Origin: DAOSWM01 sp035380045
Lineage (GTDB): Bacteria; Bacteroidota; Bacteroidia; Bacteroidales; Tenuifilaceae
Reading direction: 5' to 3'
Length of the DNA: 37,592 bases
Assembly (NCBI GenBank): GCA_035380045.1
Contig: DAOSWM010000027.1
Span: 1-37,592, forward strand
Below are positions 8,232 through 16,373 of the stretch, one piece after another. Within the stretch, counting starts at the first letter, position 1, and each line of letters starts with the position of its first letter. Position numbers and translations under genes: made by a program. The notes under the pieces are model-generated. The model ran no database searches. It had not been told where the DNA came from and saw only the letters and a list, made by a program, of their open reading frames with translations.

Positions 8232-9518
8232 ATGAGGGTTTTAATGTTTGGATGGGAATTCCCCCCTCACATTTCAGGAGGGTTAGGAACAGCCTGCTTT
8301 GGCCTCACACGAGGCCTCTCAAAAAACGGAGTTGAGATGATTTTTGTTGTTCCCAAGGCTTGGGGCGACGAGGATCAGTCGGCAGTTCGTCTTGTTCCCG
8401 CCGAGGACATTGATGTTGGACACACCACCGTAGAACTCGAAGAGTTCTGGAAAAAGATTAGCTACCTTGAGGTGGGTTCAAACCTAATTCCATACGTAGG
8501 CCCCGAAGAGTTTGAGCGTTTACTCTCGGAATGCGTTCCCGACGGGGTTGACATAACCGAGGTTACAAGCAAAAAGAAATTCAAATTCTCGGGTAAGTAC
8601 GGCAAGGACCTTATGAAGGAGGTTTCGCGTTACGCCATAATTGCTGCAAGCATTGCAGCAAGGGAACGATTCGATGTAATTCATGCCCACGATTGGCTTA
8701 CCTACCTGGCAGGAATTTCGGCAAAAATTGTTTCTGGAAAACCTCTTGTGGTTCACGTGCACGCCACGGAATTTGACCGAAGCGGAGAGAATGTTAACCA
8801 GGCTGTTTACGACATTGAAAGGCAAGGAATGCACATGGCCGATAAGGTTATTGCAGTTAGCCACCTAACACGAAACATTATCATAAACCGTTACGGAGTA
8901 CCTGAAGAAAAGGTTGTTACCGTTCACAATGCGGTTGATTTCTCGGGCGAAGCTGAATGTGTAGGTGTACAGAGAACAGTTCCCGAAAAAGTAGTAACAT
9001 TCCTTGGCCGCATTACCTTTCAAAAAGGGCCCGACTACTTTGTGGAAGCCGCCAATAAGGTAATTAAAAAGTACCCAAACGTACGATTTGTTATGGCCGG
9101 CAGCGGCGATATGCTGAACCGTATGATTCGTCGTGCCGCCGAACTTGAAATAACAAACAAGTTCCACTTTACCGGTTTCCTCAAGGGAAACGATGTGAAC
9201 CGTATGTTCGCCATGAGCGATGTTTACGTTATGCCCTCGGTTTCCGAACCCTTCGGTATTAGCCCGCTGGAAGCAATGCGAAGCAGCGTTCCGGTTATCA
9301 TTTCGAAGCAATCGGGCGTTGCTGAGGTGCTTCGCCATGCATTAAAGGTTGACTTTTGGGACGTGGATGCCATGGCCGACTTCATTTACGGCCTGCTTAA
9401 CTACGAAGCGCTTTCGAAATACTTCATTCGCCACGGGCAAGCTGAAGTTGAAAACCTTAAGTGGGAAAAGGCTGCCTTCGAGGTGAAAGAAATATATAGA
9501 AACATACTTGGCTGGTAA
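8232..9518 (+). CDS. GT4-family glycosyltransferase (glycogen synthase-like)
   Basis: 428 residues with two Rossmann-like domains (GT-B fold). The N-terminal donor/acceptor loop reads FGWEFPPHISGGLG (6-19), the position of the K-x-G-G-L motif in starch synthases. The C-terminal domain starts near VTFLGRITFQKGPDYF and has the nucleotide-sugar E-x7-E motif in SEPFGISPLEAM (E339, E347). Known relatives transfer glucose to alpha-glucans or make maltosaccharide primers; donor (ADP- or UDP-glucose) and product cannot be read from sequence. In this operon it could prime or extend glycogen alongside the GT3 domain of the fourth gene. A 65-base purine-rich spacer separates it from the GH57 gene. Confidence 0.92.
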   Translation: MRVLMFGWEFPPHISGGLGTACFGLTRGLSKNGVEMIFVVPKAWGDEDQSAVRLVPAEDIDVGHTTVELEEFWKKISYLEVGSNLIPYVGPEEFERLLSECVPDGVDITEVTSKKKFKFSGKYGKDLMKEVSRYAIIAASIAARERFDVIHAHDWLTYLAGISAKIVSGKPLVVHVHATEFDRSGENVNQAVYDIERQGMHMADKVIAVSHLTRNIIINRYGVPEEKVVTVHNAVDFSGEAECVGVQRTVPEKVVTFLGRITFQKGPDYFVEAANKVIKKYPNVRFVMAGSGDMLNRMIRRAAELEITNKFHFTGFLKGNDVNRMFAMSDVYVMPSVSEPFGISPLEAMRSSVPVIISKQSGVAEVLRHALKVDFWDVDAMADFIYGLLNYEALSKYFIRHGQAEVENLKWEKAAFEVKEIYRNILGW

Positions 9519-9583
9519 AGTAAGCGAAGCGAGTAAAAACAAGAAAAATGAAAACAAAAAAATAATTCCAAAAACATCAAGGC

Positions 9584-11023
9584 ATGAAAACTATCTGCTT
9601 TTACTTTCAGGTTCATCAACCCTTTAGGCTGCGTCGTTACCGCTTTTTCGATATTGGACAGTACCACAACTACTGGGACGAGTACGCAAACCGTTCAATT
9701 ATGCGGAAAGTTGCCGAGAAGTGTTACCTTCCAACCAACAACCTGATGCTTGATTTGATAAACGAGTTTGGTTCTCGTTTCAAAATATCGTACTCAATTT
9801 CGGGTACAGCACTCGACCAGTTTGAGATGTACGCCCCAGATGTTTTAGACACATTTCGCCGTTTGGCCGAAACTGGTTGCGTTGAGTTTATTGCTGAAAC
9901 ATACTCACACTCCCTGTCGGCACTAAAAAGCAGGGAAGAATTCGAGAAGCAGGTTTCGCTGCAATCCAGAAAAGTGGAAGAACTTTTTGGGAAAAAACCA
10001 ACAACATTCCGTAACACCGAGCTTATTTACTCCGATGAAATTGGAGCCATGGTAGCCGACATGGGCTACAAGGCCATGCTCACCGAAGGAGCAAAGCATG
10101 TTCTCGGATGGAAAAGTTCAAACTACCTATACACCAATGCTATAAACCCAAAACTTAAACTTTTACTGAAAAATTTCCAGCTAAGCGACGATATTGCCTT
10201 CCGCTTTTCGAACCGAGGATGGGCCGAGTGGCCCCTCACTACCGAAAAGTACGTGTACTGGCTAAACTCTCTCGACCCAAAAGATGAAATCATCAATCTA
10301 TTTATGGATTACGAAACCTTTGGGGAACACCAGTGGGCCGAAACGGGAATCTTCGACTTTATGCGTGCGCTACCCGGAAGGGTTTTCAACGACTCAGATT
10401 TTGAATTTCTTACTCCTGCGGAAGCCGCTCAAAAGCATCAGCCAATTGCACCAATGCACGTTCAGTACCCCATTAGCTGGGCCGATGAGGAGCGTGATTT
10501 AACAGCTTGGCTGGGAAATGAAATGCAGGATGAAGCGTTCAACAACCTTTACCAACTTTCAGAAATTGTCAGCAGAATTGACGACCCCGACATTCAGCGC
10601 GACTGGAAATACCTGCAAACCAGCGACCATTTTTACTACATGTGTACCAAGTGGTTTAGCGATGGCGATGTTCATAAGTATTTCAACCCGTACGACTCCC
10701 CCTACGAAGCGTTCATTAACTTTATGAATGCATTCAGCGACTTCAAACTACGAGTTGATTCATTACGTGACCCAAACCAGCATGCGACCACTCCAATTGG
10801 AGACCACGATGTTGATGAGCTTATTATGCAGTACGAAGCTAAACTAAGAGAACTTAAAGCGAGCAAAGTAAGCCCAGCAGAAAAGGGTGAAACAAAAAAG
10901 GCCACCACAAAAAAACCTAAAAAAGCAGCGAAAACAGCTGCATTACCAAAAACTTCAGCAAGAAAGAAACCCGATTTAACCAAACCAACAACGGTGAAAA
11001 AAAATGCAGCGAAAAAGAAGTAA
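9584..11023 (+). CDS. glycoside hydrolase family 57 alpha-glucan enzyme with Lys/Ala-rich tail
   Basis: 479 residues. GH57 signatures appear in order: FQVHQPFRLR near residue 8, EFIAETYSHSL (101-111), FRNTELIY with likely nucleophile E146, and MDYETFGEHQW with likely acid D242. Family members act on alpha-1,4 glucans as amylase, 4-alpha-glucanotransferase or branching enzyme. The operon has no other visible branching enzyme, so that role is possible but unproven. There is no signal peptide, so it is cytoplasmic. The catalytic part ends near residue 425. The last roughly 50 residues are dominated by Lys, Ala, Thr and Pro (AKTAALPKTSARKK), resembling histone H1-like tails, which is not a usual GH57 feature. 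It lies 41 bases before the fusion gene. Confidence 0.93.
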   Translation: MKTICFYFQVHQPFRLRRYRFFDIGQYHNYWDEYANRSIMRKVAEKCYLPTNNLMLDLINEFGSRFKISYSISGTALDQFEMYAPDVLDTFRRLAETGCVEFIAETYSHSLSALKSREEFEKQVSLQSRKVEELFGKKPTTFRNTELIYSDEIGAMVADMGYKAMLTEGAKHVLGWKSSNYLYTNAINPKLKLLLKNFQLSDDIAFRFSNRGWAEWPLTTEKYVYWLNSLDPKDEIINLFMDYETFGEHQWAETGIFDFMRALPGRVFNDSDFEFLTPAEAAQKHQPIAPMHVQYPISWADEERDLTAWLGNEMQDEAFNNLYQLSEIVSRIDDPDIQRDWKYLQTSDHFYYMCTKWFSDGDVHKYFNPYDSPYEAFINFMNAFSDFKLRVDSLRDPNQHATTPIGDHDVDELIMQYEAKLRELKASKVSPAEKGETKKATTKKPKKAAKTAALPKTSARKKPDLTKPTTVKKNAAKKK

Positions 11024-11064
11024 CTTCATAACATACTACAATCTCAATAACAATAAGTTAGGCT

Positions 11065-14000
11065 ATGAAAGAGAAGGTGATTAGACCAGATTACCTCTTT
11101 GAGGTAAGCTGGGAGATATGTAATAAGGTAGGAGGAATCCATACAGTAATCTCTACCAAATCGTTAACTCTACTTGATGAGTATAAAAATAACTTAATTC
11201 TGATAGGACCGGATATTTGGCGTGACCCCGAAACCCATCCTGAGTTCACCGAGGATCTCCAGCTACTATCATCGTGGAAAAACAAAGCCTTCGACGAAGG
11301 GCTAAGGGTTAGAGTAGGAAGATGGAAAATTAATGGTTCGCCCATTGCAATCCTGGTAGACTTCACTTCGTTTTTCTCACTAAAAGATGAGATTTTTAAA
11401 AAGTTCTGGGAAGAATTCAAGCTCGACTCAATTACAGGCCAATGGGACTACGTTGAACCTGCTCTTTTCGGATATGCCGCTGGCAAAGTTATTGAAAGTT
11501 TTACCAACTTCCAGCTCAGCAACCGTCACCGGGTTGTTGCTCAGTTCCACGAATGGATGACCGGAACAGGCCTTCTATATCTTAAGCAAAAAATGCCTCA
11601 AATAGGCACTGTTTTCACAACCCACGCAACCGTTATGGGGAGGTGTATTGCGGGTAACAACATCCCCCTTTATGGAAAACTTGACAAGTACAACGCCGAT
11701 GCCAAAGCTATCGAGTTCAACGTAGTTTCGAAACAATCGCTTGAAAAAACCTCTGCCCTTGAGGCCGATTGCTACACAACTGTGAGCGATATTACCGCTA
11801 AGGAGTGTCTCCAGTTCCACGGGAAAGCCGTTGACATAGTTACTCCCAACGGCTTCGAGAACAGCTTTGTTCCCGAAGACGATGAGTTTAAACTCCGACG
11901 TATTGAGGCAAAAGTTAAGTTCTACGAGGTTGCCGAGGCTCTTCTTGCTCACGATGTTACAAAGGATGCATTGGTTGTTGGAATCAGTGGCCGTTACGAA
12001 TTTAAGAATAAAGGGATAGACGTTTTTATCGATGCCCTAGCAAAACTGAACGATTGCCCCAACCTCGACCGTGAGGTTCTTGCATTTATTCTCATTCCTG
12101 CCGGACATCATGGCCCTCGTAAAGATGTTTTCCGTAACCTGCAGGAGAAGGATAACGAAAATATTATTGTGCTAAGCGATACACACCTTACTCACTACCT
12201 AAACGATTCAGACAACGATCCAATACTTAACCGAATAAAAAGTGTTGGCCTTCACAATTCATCGAGCGATCAGGTAAAGGTATTCTTCGTTCCGTGCTAC
12301 CTAAATGGCAACGATGGAATTTTCAACATGCCATACTACGACTTGCTAATCGGGATGGATATTTCCGTTTTCCCATCGTACTACGAACCTTGGGGCTATA
12401 CCCCATTAGAAAGCCTTGCTTTTCATGTTCCAACCATTACTACAACTCTTGCTGGTTTTGGTTTGTGGGTTAACACCTACTTCAAACTTGAACATCCTGG
12501 CATTAAGGTAATAGAACGCACCGATGATAACGATAGTTACGTGGTTGACGAAATAGCAAATGGAATTTGCCATTATGCTGGGTTAAGTATTCAACAGCAA
12601 GAAAATATTAGGGACAACGCTTTTGAGGTATCACAAATTGCCCTTTGGAAAAATTTAATTGAACACTACCGACAAGCCTATAACGTATCACTGCATAAGG
12701 TTGAACAAAGAACCCAACAGTTCATGGAGGAAGATCGGGAAGAGCAACTTCCTTACATTGAGCGTAAATTTCGCATTAACAAACCCAACTGGGTCAGGGT
12801 TCTTATCCAAAAGAATATTCCCGAGAAACTGGTTGCCCTTGATGAACTCTCAAAAAACCTATGGTGGTGCTGGAATCCTGATGCCATTGAACTATTCGAA
12901 TCCATCAAGCCCGAACTTTGGTTCGAATGCGATCAGAATCCCATTCTGTTTTTAGAAAGAATATCGTTTAAACGCTTTCAAAAACTCGAGAACGACGAAG
13001 AGTTCCTGACCAAACTTCATAAGGTTCACGAACACTACAAACATTACATGAAGGAAAAAATTGGTCGCAAAGGTCCGGTAATTGGATACTTTAGTATGGA
13101 GTTCGGATTACATGCTTCCCTTAAACTATACTCAGGAGGGCTTGGTGTTCTGGCTGGTGATTATCTAAAAGAAGCCTCGGATAGGAATATCCCGATTGTT
13201 GGCATTGGCCTTTTTTACCGTTACGGATACTTCACGCAGCAGCTCTCCTCTACAGGTCAACAGATAGCAACCTATGACCAGCAAAACTTTTCACAAACAC
13301 TTGCCAAACCAGTTCGGCATGCCAACGGAAAGTGGAAAACCATAACCATTGGACTTCCCGGTCGCACCGTTACTGCTCGCATTTGGCGAGTGGATATTGG
13401 ACGAACTGAACTTTACCTCCTCGATACTGATTTTGAAGACAACCAACCTCAGGACAGAACCATAACCCACCACCTTTATGGTGGCGACTGGGAAAACCGG
13501 TTCAAGCAAGAGATGCTTCTTGGCATTGGCGGTGTACGCGCTCTGAACGAAATTGGGATTGAACCCAACGTGTTCCACCTTAATGAAGGGCACGCTGCAT
13601 TTGCAGGTTTAGAACGTTTAAGAACATTAATCGGTGAGGAAAAATTCTCCTTCACCGAAGCAGTAGAAATCATCCGCGCCTCAAGCTTATTCACCACCCA
13701 TACACCTGTTCCTGCAGGACACGATTCGTTCCCCGAGGATATTGTTCGTACCTATATGGCTCATTATCCCGAAAGGCTTGGTATTGAGTGGGGACAATTT
13801 ATGAACCTCGGGAAGTTAAACCCAGGAGACCAAACCGAACGTTTCTCGATGAGCCATCTTGCAGCAAACCTATCACAAGAAATGAATGGGGTTAGCCTGC
13901 TTCATGGCGATGTTAGCAGGAGAATGTTTGCCGGCCTATGGCCAGGATACTTCCAGAGTGAAATGCATGTTGGTTTCGTAACAAACGGGGTACACTACCC

Positions 14001-15309
14001 TACCTGGACCTGCCCAGAAATTCGTTGCCTCCTTGAAAATAATAGCATAGAAAAATGTTACGACAATAACCCTAACTGGGAAAATATTCTTAATATCCCC
14101 GACGCAAAACTTTGGGATGCAACCAATGCTCAGCGAAAAAAACTTATCGATTACATCAGAACCCGACTTGTAAACCCACACATAATTAAGTATGAAAGCC
14201 CAAGGCAAGTTGTTGAAATTCAGGAAAATTTAAGAGACGATGTACTTACGATTGGATTTGCCCGTCGCTTTGCTACCTACAAGCGAGCTCACCTATTAAT
14301 TCGCGATTTGGAGCGACTTTCAAGCATTATTAACAACGAGGAAATGCCTGTCCAATTTATTTTTGCCGGCAAGGCACATCCGAACGATAAAGCTGGACAA
14401 GACTTAATAAAAAGGCTGGTTGAAGTAAGTAAAAAACCAGAATTCGTGGGGCGCTTCCTTTTCCTTCAGAACTACGACATGGAGCTGGCAAAAAAAATGG
14501 TACAGGGGGTCGATATTTGGCTTAATACACCAACCCGCCCTCTCGAGGCATCAGGCACCAGTGGCATGAAGGCTGTAATGAACGGAGCCTTGCACTTCAG
14601 CGTGCTCGACGGCTGGTGGGTTGAAGGATATAAACCAGGAGCAGGTTGGGCCTTACCACAGGATCGTACCTACCAGCAACAGGAGTTTCAGGATGAACTC
14701 GATGCTGAACTAATTTACAGCTTGCTGGAGAATGAAATCGTTCCAATGTACTACCGGCGCGGTGAGGATGATGTTCCAACTGACTGGGTTTCCTGCATCA
14801 AAAAATCAATCCATGAGGTTGCCTCACAATTTACAACAACACGGATGATGGAGGATTACGAGAGCAGGTTTTACCATAAACTATACCTACGCTCATCAAG
14901 GCTTACCAACGATGATTACGAACTTGCAAAGCGAATTGCAATTTGGAAACGAAAAGTTTCAAACCACTGGGATGGGCTTGAAATAATAAAGGCTGAACAA
15001 TTCGACATTTCACGGCAAAGCATCGTACTTGGGAAAGAGTACTCTTCTGAAGTTATTCTCGACCTGGGCAGCTTATCTCCCGACGATGTTGGCGTTGAAC
15101 TAATTATGGTGGAACTTGCCGATGATAGCGAGGTAGTTATTAAGCATCGTCAGGACTTCGATTTAGAACATATTGAAGATAAACGAGCCACCTTTAGGCT
15201 GAATTTTGTTCCCAACGACCCGGGCGTTTTCGATTCGGGAATTAGAATATACGCAAAAAATAACGAGCTACCCCATCGAATGGATTTCAACCTGGTTCGC
15301 TGGGTATAG
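11065..15309 (+). CDS. GT3 glycogen synthase fused to GT35 alpha-glucan phosphorylase
   Basis: One open frame of 1414 residues with no internal stop. Residues about 10-560 are a GT3-type glycogen synthase: FEVSWEICNKVGGIHTV at 12-28 (as in yeast/animal synthases), HEWMTG, and the E-x7-E motif EPWGYTPLE (E441, E449). From about 570 a DUF3417-like segment (SKNLWWCWNPDA) begins, then the phosphorylase domain: GYFSMEFGLH, YSGGLGVLAGDYLKEASD, and the pyridoxal-phosphate lysine K1169 in ASGTSGMKAVMNG. The two halves catalyse opposite directions of glycogen turnover (chain extension from a nucleotide sugar, phosphorolysis to glucose-1-phosphate). It is last in the operon. A domain organisation of this type may be lineage-typical; I cannot check databases. 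Confidence 0.95.
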   Translation: MKEKVIRPDYLFEVSWEICNKVGGIHTVISTKSLTLLDEYKNNLILIGPDIWRDPETHPEFTEDLQLLSSWKNKAFDEGLRVRVGRWKINGSPIAILVDFTSFFSLKDEIFKKFWEEFKLDSITGQWDYVEPALFGYAAGKVIESFTNFQLSNRHRVVAQFHEWMTGTGLLYLKQKMPQIGTVFTTHATVMGRCIAGNNIPLYGKLDKYNADAKAIEFNVVSKQSLEKTSALEADCYTTVSDITAKECLQFHGKAVDIVTPNGFENSFVPEDDEFKLRRIEAKVKFYEVAEALLAHDVTKDALVVGISGRYEFKNKGIDVFIDALAKLNDCPNLDREVLAFILIPAGHHGPRKDVFRNLQEKDNENIIVLSDTHLTHYLNDSDNDPILNRIKSVGLHNSSSDQVKVFFVPCYLNGNDGIFNMPYYDLLIGMDISVFPSYYEPWGYTPLESLAFHVPTITTTLAGFGLWVNTYFKLEHPGIKVIERTDDNDSYVVDEIANGICHYAGLSIQQQENIRDNAFEVSQIALWKNLIEHYRQAYNVSLHKVEQRTQQFMEEDREEQLPYIERKFRINKPNWVRVLIQKNIPEKLVALDELSKNLWWCWNPDAIELFESIKPELWFECDQNPILFLERISFKRFQKLENDEEFLTKLHKVHEHYKHYMKEKIGRKGPVIGYFSMEFGLHASLKLYSGGLGVLAGDYLKEASDRNIPIVGIGLFYRYGYFTQQLSSTGQQIATYDQQNFSQTLAKPVRHANGKWKTITIGLPGRTVTARIWRVDIGRTELYLLDTDFEDNQPQDRTITHHLYGGDWENRFKQEMLLGIGGVRALNEIGIEPNVFHLNEGHAAFAGLERLRTLIGEEKFSFTEAVEIIRASSLFTTHTPVPAGHDSFPEDIVRTYMAHYPERLGIEWGQFMNLGKLNPGDQTERFSMSHLAANLSQEMNGVSLLHGDVSRRMFAGLWPGYFQSEMHVGFVTNGVHYPTWTCPEIRCLLENNSIEKCYDNNPNWENILNIPDAKLWDATNAQRKKLIDYIRTRLVNPHIIKYESPRQVVEIQENLRDDVLTIGFARRFATYKRAHLLIRDLERLSSIINNEEMPVQFIFAGKAHPNDKAGQDLIKRLVEVSKKPEFVGRFLFLQNYDMELAKKMVQGVDIWLNTPTRPLEASGTSGMKAVMNGALHFSVLDGWWVEGYKPGAGWALPQDRTYQQQEFQDELDAELIYSLLENEIVPMYYRRGEDDVPTDWVSCIKKSIHEVASQFTTTRMMEDYESRFYHKLYLRSSRLTNDDYELAKRIAIWKRKVSNHWDGLEIIKAEQFDISRQSIVLGKEYSSEVILDLGSLSPDDVGVELIMVELADDSEVVIKHRQDFDLEHIEDKRATFRLNFVPNDPGVFDSGIRIYAKNNELPHRMDFNLVRWV

Positions 15310-15318
15310 TTTTTCTTC

Positions 15319-15484
15319 GAAGAGGGTGTCTCAAACGTTAAAAAGGATTTGATTTACTACTCTGTGGGACTCTGTGATTCCCTCGTGATGCATTGTGATA
15401 CAATAAATTATAAGTTTCACAGAGTTTCTCAGTGTCCTTCACTAAGTCACACAATGAACTTTTGAGACGCTCTCTTCTTTTTTT
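15319..15484. repeat. long inverted-repeat intergenic element with T-tract
   Basis: Outer arms of 17 bases at 15319-15335 (GAAGAGGGTGTCTCAAA) and 15461-15477 pair completely as RNA with two G-U pairs. An inner perfect 9-base pair ACTCTGTGA (15369-15377) and TCACAGAGT (15417-15425) nests inside. The left half repeats ACTCTGTG twice (15359-15366 and 15369-15376). Seven Ts follow the right arm (15478-15484). It resembles CTCTGTG/CACAGAG-type intergenic repeats known from many environmental bacteria. It may double as the terminator of the glycogen operon. The whole 15310-15542 stretch holds no gene. Confidence 0.65.
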
Positions 15485-15542
15485 ATGCAGCGTTTCGATT
15501 TAACTCCTCGTCATTGCTATGTACAAACTAATTCAATTTATT

Positions 15543-16265
15543 ATGAAAACAATAACAGCAAAGCTAATCGCAGCAACACTATTAGGCTTCGTGGTTCTAT
15601 CATCGTGCGGAACCATCTACAGCGGTGAAACCAAAACTGAAAAGAGGGATGTAAAAGATTTTACCGGCATTGAGCTGGCCATTTCAGGTGATGTTTTCCT
15701 CTCGCAAGGCGATAATTTTAGCGTTACCGTTGAGGCAGAAAAGGATATTCTGCATAAAATTGAAACGGTAGTTGAAGGCGGAACCCTTAGAATAAAAACC
15801 GAGAAAGGGTTTAACATTTCTTGGGGCGATGCTAAGCTAAAGGTGTATATTACCATGCCAAGGGTTGAAAAGCTATCCATCTCCGGTTCGGGTGACATAA
15901 AAGCCGAAACCCCAATTAAGGCCGAAACATTGCTTCTAAGCATCTCCGGTAGCGGCGACATTAGTGTTCCTTCTCTTTCTGTAGAAGAACTCGCTGCTAA
16001 AGTATCAGGGTCGGGTGATATAAATGTAGAAGGCAGCTCGGTAGGTAAAAAAGCAGATGTAAGCGTAAGCGGCTCGGGCGATGTGTCCATTTCGGGAATT
16101 GAGTTTACCGATGCCGAAGTAAGCATTGTTGGCTCAGGCGATGCGTACATTGTTGTAAAAGACAATTTTACCGCACGAATTGTTGGAAGCGGAGACATTC
16201 GCTACTCAGGAAATCCACGAATCGATGCAAAAATTACAGGTTCGGGTGAACTAAAAAGTAACTAG
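15543..16265 (+). CDS. GIN-domain (DUF2807) lipoprotein
   Basis: 240 residues from the ATG at 15543 (MKTITAKLIAATLLG). An alternative ATG at 15519 would add eight residues before the signal peptide. The lipobox LSSC predicts a lipoprotein. Mature residues show a right-handed beta-helix-like pattern with seven SGSGD-type turns (ISGSGDI twice, VSGSGDI, VSGSGDV, IVGSGDA, IVGSGDI, ITGSGEL) spaced about 19-22 residues. This fits the 'head GIN domain, putative auto-transporter adhesin' family common in Bacteroidota. The function is unknown; cell-envelope location is likely. It is followed by a hairpin and fumC. Confidence 0.88.
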   Translation: MKTITAKLIAATLLGFVVLSSCGTIYSGETKTEKRDVKDFTGIELAISGDVFLSQGDNFSVTVEAEKDILHKIETVVEGGTLRIKTEKGFNISWGDAKLKVYITMPRVEKLSISGSGDIKAETPIKAETLLLSISGSGDISVPSLSVEELAAKVSGSGDINVEGSSVGKKADVSVSGSGDVSISGIEFTDAEVSIVGSGDAYIVVKDNFTARIVGSGDIRYSGNPRIDAKITGSGELKSN

Positions 16266-16316
16266 TTTGTTTATAAGTTGGGTTTAGGTTTTAAATGGTT
16301 ATACAATGTGTTTTTC

Positions 16317-16350
16317 AAAGGAGAGGGCCTGCAGCTCTCTCCTTTTATTT
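16317..16350 (+). terminator. hairpin between the GIN lipoprotein and fumC
   Basis: AAAGGAGAG (16317-16325) pairs perfectly with CTCTCCTTT (16337-16345) across an 11-base loop and is followed by a T-rich TATTTTTAA. It fits an intrinsic terminator for the lipoprotein gene. It ends only 23 bases before the fumC ATG. If fumC transcription starts upstream, it sits in the fumC leader instead. Confidence 0.65.
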
Positions 16351-16373
16351 TTAACTTTATAATAAAAAAACAC

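Noticed and set aside
15617..16198. 193-residue open frame on the minus strand opposite the GIN lipoprotein
   Set aside because: Ser/Pro/Thr-rich translation is simply the reverse of the SGSGD repeat codons; no start context and a clear real gene on the other strand.
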